In this document: piece after piece, positions 45,372 to 54,033 of the stretch
How the letters are laid out: every line of letters starts with the position of its first letter
How positions within the stretch are numbered: position 1 is the first letter of the stretch
Notes under the pieces: model-generated
The model's input: only the letters and a program-made list of their open reading frames with translations
Database searches by the model: none
What the model was told of the DNA's origin: nothing
Program-made: the position numbers and the translations under genes
Source: Cellulomonas sp. KRMCY2
GTDB taxonomy: Bacteria > Actinomycetota > Actinomycetes > Actinomycetales > Cellulomonadaceae
Direction: 5' to 3'
Assembly: GCF_000526515.1 (NCBI RefSeq)
Contig: NZ_JAGF01000001.1
Coordinates: forward strand, 1-64,000
DNA: 64,000 nucleotides

Positions 45372-47267
45372 TCAGGCGATCGGCGGGACCACGGACCCCG
45401 ACGGGATGCCGGGTCGTCCCGCGCTCGACGACAGCGCGTCCTGGCGCAGCAGGCCGAGCAGCTCCTCGTGCGGGCCGACCACGAACGCCTCGTCGCCCGC
45501 CTCGAGCGTCGTCCACCGCCGCACGACCCGGTGCACCGCCTGCTCGCCGCTGTGCCGCACGGACAGCACGCGGCTCCGTCCGGTCAGGGCGTCGAGGCGC
45601 GCCCCGTCCAGGCCTCCGCCACCCGTGACCTGCACGCGCGCGTACAGCAGCGGGACGTCGCCCGCGAAGAACGTGCCCAGAACCTCCAGGCCGAGGGCGG
45701 CACCGACGAACCACGGGGCGGCCAGCTCGTCGGTGGACCGCACGTGGGTGAACCCGAACGCCTGTCGCACGGTCGCTGCGAGCCGTGGGTCGAACAGCCG
45801 CAGCGCGACAGGCACGTCAGTGCGCTCGCCGAGCCAGTCACGCACCGCGAGGGCGACCTCCAGATTCGTCAGGTCGTCGGAGGTGAGCACGGCCACAGCC
45901 CTGGCCCGGCCGAGGTTCACCAGCTCCAGGGTGCGGGCGAGCGTGGCATCACCGAGGACGACCTTGGCACCGAGCCCGCGCACCTGGGCCAGGTACCGGT
46001 TGCTCTCGTCGGTCTCGACCACGACGACGGGCGTCCCGGCCGCGACCACCGACTCGACCACGCGGACCCCGACCGAGCCCAGCCCCACGACGATCACGTG
46101 CCCGCGCAGGTCGGTGACCTGCCCGTGGCCGAGCGACTCCTGCAGCCGCTGCGAGACGAGCAGGTTCGTCAGCAACGCGTAGACGAGGGCCGCGAGGACT
46201 GCTCCGGCGACCATGAGCAGCACGGCGTAGCCGCGTAGCCAGGCAGGCTGCTCGCGGAAGCTGAAGTCGCCGTAGCCGATGGTGCCGATGGTCTCGGCGG
46301 TGAAGTAGAGGGCGTCGAGCACCGACATGCGGGTGCCGTCGGGTTCGCGGTAGCCGACCATCAGGACGACGATCGAGAGCCCGCCGAGCCCCAGGAGCGT
46401 GGCGAGCGCCCGGCGCAGCCGACTGTCGGTGGCCCGGGCGACAGCCCGGCCCCAGTGACGCAGCACCCCGGTCGGGCCCCGCTCGTCGTCGGCTCCGCCG
46501 GCGCGCGGGTGCCGGGCCCCGGGCTGGCCCGGCAGCTGGCCCGACGGGCGTCGGAGGACCTCGTCCCACGCGGTCGCGGGGCCGAGCATGCTCACCTCGT
46601 CGCCCGTGCGCACCTCCAGGTCGCGTCCTGGGCAGACGACCGGCTCGCTGGTCCCGTCGGGTCGCTGCACGGACAACGGGACCAGCACCTCGCCGAACAT
46701 GTCCCGCAGCAGGCCGTCGCGTGGCGCAGCCACCGTGCGCACCTGGACCACCTCGTCGGCGACCCGCAGCCCGTGTCCCTGGTCACCGAGGCACGCCTCG
46801 ACGACCGAGGGCGACGCGATCGTCGCCACGTCGAGCACCAGGATGCCGGCGTCGGCCCGCACGGCGCGCGCGACGGCCGGGTTGCGGATCTGGGCGACGA
46901 CCGTCACCTCGGGGCGCAACCGACGGGCGAGCAGCGCGGTCTCCAGCGCTCCGAGGTCGGTCGAGGACAGGCAGACCACGGCGCGCGCGTCCTGCAGCCC
47001 GGCAGCGCCGAGCGCGGCGGCGGCACCGTCGTGATGCTGGACGACTGTCGCACCCAGGGCGGTCGCGGCGTGGACCGCGCCGGGTCGGGCGCCGTCGTCC
47101 ACCGCGACGACGTCCAGGCCGAGCGCGACGAGATGCTCGACGACGCGCAGGCCCAGGCCTTCGAGCCCGTGCACGATGACATGCCCGGCCGGTCCCGCCA
47201 CACGGTGCTCCATGACGGCATGATCCCGCACCATCCGGGTACGCGGGCGCGCGACGTCGATCCGCAT
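45372..47267 (-). CDS. Potassium-channel-like protein: NAD-binding domain, pore, NAD-binding domain
   Basis: A 631-residue protein. Residues 25-240 form a TrkA-N/RCK Rossmann unit (GHVIVHGLEGLGLRVVEHL) with its C-domain. A two-helix pore follows: TLLGLGGLSIVVLMVGYREP, SVLDALYFTAETIGTIGYGD (selectivity filter TIGYGD) and LRGYAVLLMVAGAVLAALVY. A second RCK (GHVIVVGLGSVGVRVVESVV, YLAQVRGLGAKVVLGDATLA) ends the chain. It probably gates K+ flow in response to nucleotides. ATG 47267 is used; ATG 47213 is an alternative. Confidence 0.9.
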   Translation of the reverse strand: MRIDVARPRTRMVRDHAVMEHRVAGPAGHVIVHGLEGLGLRVVEHLVALGLDVVAVDDGARPGAVHAATALGATVVQHHDGAAAALGAAGLQDARAVVCLSSTDLGALETALLARRLRPEVTVVAQIRNPAVARAVRADAGILVLDVATIASPSVVEACLGDQGHGLRVADEVVQVRTVAAPRDGLLRDMFGEVLVPLSVQRPDGTSEPVVCPGRDLEVRTGDEVSMLGPATAWDEVLRRPSGQLPGQPGARHPRAGGADDERGPTGVLRHWGRAVARATDSRLRRALATLLGLGGLSIVVLMVGYREPDGTRMSVLDALYFTAETIGTIGYGDFSFREQPAWLRGYAVLLMVAGAVLAALVYALLTNLLVSQRLQESLGHGQVTDLRGHVIVVGLGSVGVRVVESVVAAGTPVVVVETDESNRYLAQVRGLGAKVVLGDATLARTLELVNLGRARAVAVLTSDDLTNLEVALAVRDWLGERTDVPVALRLFDPRLAATVRQAFGFTHVRSTDELAAPWFVGAALGLEVLGTFFAGDVPLLYARVQVTGGGGLDGARLDALTGRSRVLSVRHSGEQAVHRVVRRWTTLEAGDEAFVVGPHEELLGLLRQDALSSSAGRPGIPSGSVVPPIA

Positions 47268-47338
47268 CGAGCTGCCGGTAGGTCGCGCCGCATCCGTGTC
47301 GATGGCGGCCTGTCGGTGGGTGTGGCTAGGGTCCGGCC

Positions 47339-47700
47339 ATGGCCGACTTCACTGGCGACGACCTGCACGGCGCGCGCTTCGAGCGCGTCGACCTGAGCGG
47401 TGCCGAGCTCCGCACCGTCGACCTCTCCCGCGGGACCGCGAGGTCCGGCCCTCGCTCGAGGAGGTCCTGACGTTGCGCCGGGACCGGCTGACGACCGTGC
47501 GCACCCTGATCGGCAGCCTGACCGACGAGTCCCTGGCGAGGGACACCGAGCCGGTCGAAGGGGCCGGCTGGCCCCCGCCGAGGAGCTTTCCGGTACGCGA
47601 GTGCCTGCTGATCCTCCTCAACGAGGAGTGGCACCACCGGCAGGTCGCCGAGCGGGACCTCGACGCCCTGGAGGCGGGAGCGGGACGCCGGGCGACCTGA
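47339..47700 (+). pseudogene. Pentapeptide-DinB fusion gene with internal deletion
   Basis: ATG 47339 reads MADFTGDDLHGARFERVDLS then GAELRTVDLS, two to three pentapeptide repeats. The continuation is in another frame and another part of the protein: VRPSLEEVLTLRRDRLTTVR, TLIGSLTDESLARDTEPVEG and FPVRECLLILLNEEWHHRQV, the C-terminal half of the well-known actinobacterial pentapeptide-DinB protein. About 100-150 codons between (rest of the repeats and the first DinB helices) are gone, so no functional product is expected. Confidence 0.8.
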
Positions 47701-47721
47701 CCGGCGTCGATGGGCCTCGGC

Positions 47722-47759
47722 CCCGCCGCTCGTCGAGCACGCGCCCGACGAGCGGCGGG
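47722..47759 (+). terminator. Perfect 14-bp hairpin
   Basis: CCCGCCGCTCGTCG (47722-47735) pairs perfectly with CGACGAGCGGCGGG (47746-47759) around a 10-base loop, 21 bp after the DinB pseudogene stop. A transcription terminator for the plus strand. Confidence 0.78.
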
Positions 47760-47906
47760 CATGCACGCGCGGGTCCCTGCCACGGACTCGCCCGCGCGGA
47801 GGATGCCCGGCAACTCAGGGCAGAGCGCCGCACCGACGACTCATGACCGCCCGACCGGGGTCGATAGGGCAGGTGTCCGGATGTGTCCTGCGATGGAGGG
47901 GACCGG

Positions 47907-48119
47907 GTGTCAGCAGCGACTCTGCACACTCTCGATGATGTGCGCGAGGCTCTGAACATCACGCTGGGTGCCAACACGGCGTCCCTCGGCCCGATCAGCA
48001 CCCGCGTCCTGATGCGGACCGGGGCGAGCATCAAGACGCCCCGTCCGGATCAGAACGCCGACCAGGTGCTCATCGGCAAGGTCGTCACGGCCCTCGCCGA
48101 GATGGGCTATCCGCTGTGA
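47907..48119 (+). CDS. Small protein upstream of the FIST gene
   Basis: A 70-residue protein starting VSAATLHTLDDVREALNITL, ending VLIGKVVTALAEMGYPL. GTG 47907 follows GGAGGGGACC. It has no membrane segment or recognised domain. It reads directly into the FIST gene (GTGA/TGATG overlap if the early FIST start is used, 47 bp if the later). It may be a short regulatory partner of the FIST protein; that is inferred from position. Confidence 0.6.
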   Translation: MSAATLHTLDDVREALNITLGANTASLGPISTRVLMRTGASIKTPRPDQNADQVLIGKVVTALAEMGYPL

Positions 48120-48166
48120 TGGCGCCCACCTCCCCGTCCCGTCCGATCACCGATGTTGGAGCTCCC

Positions 48167-49318
48167 ATGACCGTGCCCGTCCGCACCGACCAGTCCGTCA
48201 GCAGGGCGCACGGCACCGGCCCCGCGTCCGAGGCGGTCGCATCGATCGTCACCACACTTCGCGCCGAGCTGGCCGGACGGCCCGCATCGGTCGTGCTGTA
48301 CTTCGCCTCCGCTGACTACTCACCCACGGATCTCGCCGGCCCGCTCACGGCCGCGTTCGAGGGTGCGTCCGTCATCGGCTGCTCGACCGCGGGCGAGTTC
48401 ACAGACCACGCGAGCGGCACGCACGGCGTGACAGCGGTCGCGCTGCCCGCCGGGATCGCCGGTCGGCACGCCGCCGCGCTCGGTCACCTCGGGAACGACG
48501 CGGCCGCCGGCACGTCAGAGGCGCTCAGGACGATCGAGACCGAGCTCGGCACCCCGCTGCGGGACCTCGACCCTGAGACCTGGGTCGGCTTCGTGCTGAT
48601 CGACGGCATGCACGGTGCCGAGGAGGTCGTCAACGAGCAGATCGGCAATGCCGCGCCACTGCTCAACGTCGTGGGTGGCTCGGCCGGTGACGACCTCGCC
48701 TTCGAGCGCACCTGGGTAGCGGTCGGTGACCAGGTGTCGTGGCAGGGTGTCGCGTTCGTCATCGCCGAGGTCCTGGTGCCGTTCGAGGTCGTCAAGACCT
48801 GCTCCTTCACGCCGACGGGAACCGTGCTGCGGATCACCAAGGCCGATGTCGCGACGCGGACCGTCTGGGAGTTCGACGGCCGGCCCGCCCTCGACGTCTA
48901 CGCCGAGTCGTTGGGTCTTGCTACGACCGCAGTCGACGCGTCCGCCTTCCTGGAGCACCCGGTCGGGCTCATGGTCGACGGCGTTCCGTTCATCCGGAGC
49001 CCGCAGCAGATCGTCGAGGGCGGGGGTATCCGCTTCTACTGCCAGATCCTCGAGGGGATGGATGTCGAGCTCATGCAGGGCGGTGACCTGGTGGCGGACA
49101 CGGCCGCAGCCGTCTCGGCGGCCCGCGAGAGCCTGGGAACGGCCAGCGGCGCGGTCTACTTCAACTGCATCCTCCGTCGCCTCGAGCTCGATGCCTTGGA
49201 CCAGACCGAGCCGTTCGTCGATGCGCTCGGCGGCATCCCGAGCGCCGGCTTCCACACCTACGGCGAGACGTGGCTCGGCCACATCAACCAGACCCTGACG
49301 GGAGTGGTCTTCGCCTGA
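48167..49318 (+). CDS. FIST-domain sensory protein
   Basis: A 383-residue protein. The FIST N domain is seen in GRPASVVLYFASADYSPTDL, SVIGCSTAGEFTDHASGTHG and LLNVVGGSAGDDLAFERTWV; the FIST C domain covers residues about 220-380 (ALDVYAESLGLATTAVDASA, FYCQILEGMDVELMQGGDLV, SAGFHTYGETWLGHINQTLT). FIST domains bind small ligands such as amino acids and usually feed into GGDEF or kinase signalling; here they stand alone. ATG 48167 follows TTGGAGCTCCC; GTG 48116 is an alternative. A GGDEF protein lies 1.1 kb downstream on the other strand. Confidence 0.88.
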   Translation: MTVPVRTDQSVSRAHGTGPASEAVASIVTTLRAELAGRPASVVLYFASADYSPTDLAGPLTAAFEGASVIGCSTAGEFTDHASGTHGVTAVALPAGIAGRHAAALGHLGNDAAAGTSEALRTIETELGTPLRDLDPETWVGFVLIDGMHGAEEVVNEQIGNAAPLLNVVGGSAGDDLAFERTWVAVGDQVSWQGVAFVIAEVLVPFEVVKTCSFTPTGTVLRITKADVATRTVWEFDGRPALDVYAESLGLATTAVDASAFLEHPVGLMVDGVPFIRSPQQIVEGGGIRFYCQILEGMDVELMQGGDLVADTAAAVSAARESLGTASGAVYFNCILRRLELDALDQTEPFVDALGGIPSAGFHTYGETWLGHINQTLTGVVFA

Positions 49319-49350
49319 CCGGCAAGGACGGCACGGAGCTCGAGTCCACC

Positions 49351-49406
49351 GCGGAGTGACGGATGCGGCTCGCCGACCACCTGGCGATCCGCATCCGTCA
49401 CTCCGC
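49351..49406. terminator. Bidirectional terminator with perfect 18-bp stem
   Basis: GCGGAGTGACGGATGCGG (49351-49368) and CCGCATCCGTCACTCCGC (49389-49406) are exact inverted repeats with a 20-base loop. It lies between the convergent FIST and hydrolase genes and its right arm includes the last codons of the hydrolase gene. Confidence 0.85.
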
Positions 49407-50264
49407 GTCGACGAGCACCTCGCGCAGGCGCGCGGCGAAGGCCTCCGGCTCCCCCGTCTGACCGAACCCCTCGCCGAGGAACCCGCCGTGGTGGCTCGGG
49501 AAGACCGCCAGCTCCAGACCCAGCCCGGCGGCGAGTGCGGTGGCGGTGCGCCAGGTGAGCAGGCCCTGGCTCTCGATGCCCGCGGCGATCACGACGCGGG
49601 TCGACGCAGCGGCGAGCGCCCGGACGTCCGGCCGGTAGACGGTCACGGGTGCGGACGCGCCGGACAGCAGCGGGTCGTCCCGCGACCCGTCGTCGTGGGT
49701 CGGCAGACCGAAGATCGCGGGGTCGGGGGTCTCACTGCCGAACTCCGCGGTGAACTCGCCCTTCCAGGACGTCAGGGCGATGAACATCGCCATCCCTGCG
49801 CCCCACCCGCGCTGGTGGTACACCTCCTGGACGCGACGCTCGGCGGCGAAGGCGTGCTCCGCGTCGGGCAGGACGCCGATCACGGGCGGCTCGTGCGCCA
49901 CGACGGTGCGCACATCCTCGGGGTGGGCGGTCACGAGGGCCAGCGCCGTCACGGCCCCGCCACTGCTCCCGAAGAGCTCCACCGGCCCGGCACCGAGCGC
50001 GGCGACAAGCAGGTGCAGGTCCTCGGCCTGCTGCTCCGGCCTGTGCTCGATGCTGTCGTCGCTACGGACGCTCCGTCCGAGACCCCGGGGGTCGTACGTC
50101 ACCACGGTCCGGTCGGGGAAGAACGAGGCGAGCGTGGTGAAGCCGCTCGCGTCCATCGGTTGGCCGATGAGCAGGAGAGGCGGGCTGTCGTCTACCGTCG
50201 GCAGCGGACCGCGGACGTCGTAGGTCAGCGTGGCGCCTGGCACGTCGAGGGCATGGGTCGTCAT
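49398..50264 (-). CDS. Alpha/beta hydrolase
   Basis: A 288-residue protein. LLLIGQPMDASGFTTLASFF contains the oxyanion-hole region, VVTYDPRGLGRSVRSDDSIE the conserved strand 4 region, and ELFGSSGGAVTALALVTAHP the nucleophile elbow with Ser in GSSGG. FPSHHGGFLGEG near the C-terminus supplies the catalytic His. Substrate not predictable (esterase, epoxide hydrolase or haloperoxidase-like). ATG 50264 follows CAGGAGTGCCGC. Confidence 0.92.
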   Translation of the reverse strand: MTTHALDVPGATLTYDVRGPLPTVDDSPPLLLIGQPMDASGFTTLASFFPDRTVVTYDPRGLGRSVRSDDSIEHRPEQQAEDLHLLVAALGAGPVELFGSSGGAVTALALVTAHPEDVRTVVAHEPPVIGVLPDAEHAFAAERRVQEVYHQRGWGAGMAMFIALTSWKGEFTAEFGSETPDPAIFGLPTHDDGSRDDPLLSGASAPVTVYRPDVRALAAASTRVVIAAGIESQGLLTWRTATALAAGLGLELAVFPSHHGGFLGEGFGQTGEPEAFAARLREVLVDAE

Positions 50265-50413
50265 TGCGGCACTCCTGTCGCTCGGGTCGAGTGCGCCGGG
50301 TGCGGACGCTCCGGCGCATCCGCCCATCCTGATCGACCTGGCGCGGCTGGGGAAGCACCCGCCCGAACCCGCCCCGCCACCCGCCCTGTCACCGGCGTGC
50401 CGGTCGAGCACGT

Positions 50414-52036
50414 CTAGCCGTTCGTGGTGACGCGGTTGCGCCCGGCGCGCTTGGCGGCGCTCAGCGCAGCGTCCGCGGCCTGCCAAGGGTCATCGCTCTC
50501 GTGGAGGGCGGGGCCGACACCGATCGACACGGTGACGGACAGACCATCGCGCAGGCTGCCCCAGGGCCAGCCCGCGACGGCGGAGCGCACCCGCTCGGCG
50601 ACGGCCTGGGCAACCCCTTCGTCGCCGGCAGGCAGGATGAGGAACTCGTCACCGCCGTAGCGGATCAGCACGTCATGGTCACGGGACTGCGACCGCAGGA
50701 TGTCCGCCAGCATGCGGAGCACCTCATCACCCACGGCGTGCGAGAACGTGTCGTTGATGGTCTTGAAGTCGTCCACGTCGACGAAGACCGCCCAGGGGTG
50801 GTGCAGCCCCAGGTCGAGGGTCTGGGCGAGGAGGCGCCGGTTCCCGAGACCCGTCAGCGGGTCCTGCAGGACGGCACGTCCCATCCGGTGGGTCTCGGCG
50901 GTGAGCTCGCGCAGCTGGTGCCGGTCCTGCAGCGCAGCGAAGCGCCCCTCGCGCTCGGACCACACCCGCGCCAGCGCCGCGCTGGCCACCGACCGCATGA
51001 GACCGACCGCAGGATGAGGTCCCACCTGGGCCTCGTGAAGGTCGGCGAGGGCCCACCGACCCGTCGCTGCCCACATCTCCCGGCCGGCCGCCTCCGCGCC
51101 GGCGATCAGCTCGTGCAGATGCTCCTGTGCGACGGCGAACTGGGAGGCGTCGGCCGCGGCTCTGGCCAAGATCAGGTGGAGCAGATGCGTCTCGACGAGC
51201 TCCGGTCGAGGGTCGAACCGGTGCCTGGCGTCCAGGGCACGCGCCGCGGCCAGGCCCGCATCGGACAGGTGCATCATCGCGTAGGCCTCGATCACCTCCC
51301 CGCGTGCCACCATCTGCTCGTTGCCGAGCTCGCGAGCCAGGCGCACCATGCGGCGGGCTCGGGCCGCACTGAGCGCGAACCGCACGGCCGCCTCCGCCTG
51401 CCGGCCGATCAGGACCAGGCTCGCCGCCCAGAAGGCGCTGAGGAGTGCCAGCTCCTGGGCGACCAGGACCTCCACCGACGGGCTCTCGACGACCCGAATG
51501 CCTGAGAGCGCCGAGTCGGCCTCCTCGAGCAGGTTCACCGAGCGCAGCGCCAACGCCACCGCCATGCTCGCCGACAGGTGCCCGTAGCTGCCCGCCGGGA
51601 TGGCGCGGATGAGCCAGTCCGCCTCCGCCATCGCCGCCATCGCCCGGCCGTGCTGCCCCATCCGGGCACTCGCCTCAGCGATCACGGCCAGGGCCTTCGC
51701 TCGCCAGACCGGCTCGAGCGCGTCGTCGATGTCCCGCAGGAGCGTCTCGGCCACCTCGATCGCCTCGCGGTCACGTCCCAGCTCCTGCAGGGCGATCGCC
51801 TCGATGTAGAAGAAGTACCGCGTCGTGACCACATCGGCGGCCGCCTGGGTCAGGCGGACCCACCGACGGCACGCTTCGACGGCGCGCTCGGCGAACCCGT
51901 CGATGTAGTAGCCGTGCGCCACGTCGGACAAGGGGTCGAACGGGCCGTACTCCGAGGGCGCGACCAGGCCAGAGCGCGGCTGAGGTGGGTCCGTACGCCC
52001 CTGCACCCGATACGCCTCCTCCGCCTGGCCGACCAT
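50414..52036 (-). CDS. GGDEF diguanylate cyclase with helical N-terminal repeats
   Basis: A 540-residue protein. Residues 1-360 are Ala-rich TPR-like helices (ALQELGRDREAIEVAETLLR, GQHGRAMAAMAEADWLIRAI). The GGDEF domain begins at about 375 (QDPLTGLGNRRLLAQTLDLG) with the active loop LIRYGGDEFLILPAGDEG and the Mg-binding Asp in WAVFVDVDDFKTINDTFSHA, so it should synthesise c-di-GMP. No membrane segment, so it is cytosolic and probably partner-controlled through the repeats. ATG 52036 is chosen as the first plausible start. Confidence 0.92.
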   Translation of the reverse strand: MVGQAEEAYRVQGRTDPPQPRSGLVAPSEYGPFDPLSDVAHGYYIDGFAERAVEACRRWVRLTQAAADVVTTRYFFYIEAIALQELGRDREAIEVAETLLRDIDDALEPVWRAKALAVIAEASARMGQHGRAMAAMAEADWLIRAIPAGSYGHLSASMAVALALRSVNLLEEADSALSGIRVVESPSVEVLVAQELALLSAFWAASLVLIGRQAEAAVRFALSAARARRMVRLARELGNEQMVARGEVIEAYAMMHLSDAGLAAARALDARHRFDPRPELVETHLLHLILARAAADASQFAVAQEHLHELIAGAEAAGREMWAATGRWALADLHEAQVGPHPAVGLMRSVASAALARVWSEREGRFAALQDRHQLRELTAETHRMGRAVLQDPLTGLGNRRLLAQTLDLGLHHPWAVFVDVDDFKTINDTFSHAVGDEVLRMLADILRSQSRDHDVLIRYGGDEFLILPAGDEGVAQAVAERVRSAVAGWPWGSLRDGLSVTVSIGVGPALHESDDPWQAADAALSAAKRAGRNRVTTNG

Positions 52037-52192
52037 CTGACGCGGTGAGACCCGGCGCCGTCGCCTGGGCCATGACCGCACGGTCGCGCCACCTTGTTCT
52101 TCGGCGCGGGCCGCAGCCGATGTGAGCCCCCGAGCGGGTGATCACGCTGCCATCGAACCAGGTTCCCCGGCGGGCGGCGCGGGGTGCCCGCC

Positions 52193-52378
52193 CTACGCCC
52201 GGTACTCGATCCGGAACACCGGGTAGTACTCGGCGACGTCGGCGAGCTCCGCCGCCGACGGTTCGGTCGCCAGACCGAAGTAGGACCGCGCCTGCTTGGC
52301 GTAGGACTCCGCGCTGCTGCGCGCGCGCGCCGCCCGCAGGTACGACTCGTGCGGCCGCGGGACCTCGCTCCCTATGCT
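52193..52378 (-). CDS. Small hypothetical protein, start unclear
   Basis: The minus frame reads RPHESYLRAARARSSAESYA, KQARSYFGLATEPSAAELAD and VAEYYPVFRIEYRA to a TAG at 52193. The composition is protein-like and compact. No ATG, GTG or TTG lies at a sensible place upstream (the region reads IGSEVP), so the start is unclear or mutated. It is divergent from the DUF1905 gene. Confidence 0.35.
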   Translation of the reverse strand, partial: SIGSEVPRPHESYLRAARARSSAESYAKQARSYFGLATEPSAAELADVAEYYPVFRIEYRA

Positions 52379-52384
52379 GGCCGG

Positions 52385-52672
52385 GTGCAGCTGGAGTTCG
52401 CCGGCGAGGTGTGGACGTGGCGGGGACCGTCGCCGTTCCACTTCGTCACCGTCCCGGAGGACGAGAGCGCCGAGCTCAAGGCGACGTCCGACAGCGTGAC
52501 GTACGGGTGGGGCATGATCCCGGTCGAGGTCCGGATCGGGTCGACCACGTGGACGACCGCGCTGTTCCCCAAGGACGGCCGGTACGTCGTGCCGCTGAAG
52601 GACGCGGTTCGCACCGCCGAGCGGATCGCGGTCGGCGACACCGTGACCATCCGTCTGACCGTCGACGTCTGA
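52385..52672 (+). CDS. DUF1905-family protein
   Basis: Ninety-five residues. LEFAGEVWTWRGPSPFHFVT, PEDESAELKATSDSVTYGWG and VEVRIGSTTWTTALFPKDGR followed by VVPLKDAVRTAERIAVGDTV is the complete DUF1905 barrel, without the YdeI tail seen at 35685. GTG 52385 gives the family's usual first strand. A paralog at 56034 has the same length. Function unknown. Confidence 0.88.
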   Translation: MQLEFAGEVWTWRGPSPFHFVTVPEDESAELKATSDSVTYGWGMIPVEVRIGSTTWTTALFPKDGRYVVPLKDAVRTAERIAVGDTVTIRLTVDV

Positions 52673-52716
52673 GCTGACCTCGGCCGCCGCGATCGCTCCC
52701 GACCTATGCTGCCTGG

Positions 52717-53421
52717 ATGACCGAGATGCTGCCGGCGCGGAGCTCGCCAGTCCAGGCGATCGTGCTCTCCCTGCCGTTCGCGGGCCTGTGGTTGGCGAGG
52801 AACAGCCCGGCCCGCCGGGTCCCGAGTCACGGGACCGATCTGCTGGGCGAGCGGTATGCCATCGACTTCGTCGGTGTGGACCATCGTCGCCGGACCGCGG
52901 ACCGCCGTGACTGGCGGACCGTCCTCGCCACCGAGCCGGCAGAGCGGTTCTTCGCCTTCGGCCGGCCGATCCTGGCACCGGCCGACGGCATCGTCGTCGA
53001 CGTGCACGACGGCGAGATCGATCACGCGGCGAGGCGGTCACAGCTGAGCCTGGTGCCCTATGCGTTCGGTCAGGCGGCGCGGCTCCGGCAAGGAGTGGGG
53101 GCGATCGCCGGCAACTATCTGATCATCGCGCTGCGCGACTCCGGCGCGTTCGTCGCCCTGGTACATCTGCGAGCCGGCTCCCTCGCCGTCGCCGTCGGCG
53201 AGGGCGTGAGGACGGGGCAGCGGGTCGCGGACTGCGGCAACTCCGGCAACTCGACCCAGCCGCACGTGCATGTGCAGGTCATGGACAGCGCGGACCTGTC
53301 CGTCGCCCGAGGCGTCCCGATGGCATTTCGGCACTTCCGCGAGTGGCCCCGTGGCGCGAGGGATGGCCAGGTCAGGGAGTCCGGCCTGCCGAGCGAGGGT
53401 GCGGTCGTCAGTCGCGCCTAG
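52717..53421 (+). CDS. M23-family metallopeptidase
   Basis: A 234-residue protein. The zinc site is seen in VPSHGTDLLGERYAIDFVGV (His and Asp of HxxxxxxxxD) and the C-terminal HVHVQ (NSGNSTQPHVHVQVMDSADL), with LAPADGIVVDVHDGEIDHAA and GNYLIIALRDSGAFVALVHL between, all hallmarks of LasA/LytM peptidases. No signal peptide is evident, so secretion is uncertain. Normally cuts peptidoglycan cross-bridges. Confidence 0.93.
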   Translation: MTEMLPARSSPVQAIVLSLPFAGLWLARNSPARRVPSHGTDLLGERYAIDFVGVDHRRRTADRRDWRTVLATEPAERFFAFGRPILAPADGIVVDVHDGEIDHAARRSQLSLVPYAFGQAARLRQGVGAIAGNYLIIALRDSGAFVALVHLRAGSLAVAVGEGVRTGQRVADCGNSGNSTQPHVHVQVMDSADLSVARGVPMAFRHFREWPRGARDGQVRESGLPSEGAVVSRA

Positions 53422-53457
53422 AAGCTCCTCCCCGCCGAAGCTCTTCGCGCCGCGCCC

Positions 53458-53769
53458 TCAGCGCGCGGCGACCTTCTGCTGGACGAGGGCGACCACCCTG
53501 CCGACGTTGACGGTCCAGCCGACGCCGAACACCCGAGGGTTGATCAGCTTCTCGCTCTGCGGAGCCCACACCCGCTCCCTGAACCGCGCGATCGTCGGGA
53601 CCCGCAGGTCGTAGGGCACGAACCCGGCGACAACGCCGTTCCAGTCCCGCTCCGCCGGCGGGGTGCGCAGCTCCTTGACGACGGCGGCGACGAACAGCCC
53701 GATCGCCACGAGACGAATCAGGTCCCGGAACCCGTGCCGTTCCGTGTCGCGCTCGTGATGCGATCCCAT
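53458..53769 (-). CDS. Small single-helix membrane protein
   Basis: A 103-residue protein starting MGSHHERDTERHGFRDLIRL, then the helix VAIGLFVAAVVKELRTPPAE and a C-terminal domain FVPYDLRVPTIARFRERVWA. A membrane-anchored protein of unknown function; the RTPPAERDW...VPYDLRVPT region resembles conserved actinobacterial hypothetical proteins. Convergent with the M23 gene. Confidence 0.75.
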   Translation of the reverse strand: MGSHHERDTERHGFRDLIRLVAIGLFVAAVVKELRTPPAERDWNGVVAGFVPYDLRVPTIARFRERVWAPQSEKLINPRVFGVGWTVNVGRVVALVQQKVAAR

Positions 53770-54033
53770 CTCAGCCTCCTGGTCAGCAGCGTCTCACCCA
53801 TGATCCACCCGACCGACGACCCGAGCCACGCAGATCGCCCGGCCCGTTCGGCGCCGCGGGGCGACGCCCCGCAGTCACGACTCCGGAGCGCCCACCGTCG
53901 GGTCGCAGACCGACCCACGACGCACCGCGATCGGAGGACACTGGAACCAGGGCGTCGTCCCACAACCCCGCACCCGCGAGGTCGGCCAGCACCGTCGATG
54001 GGTCGAGCGCCTCGAGAAGGACGGAGGGGCTCG

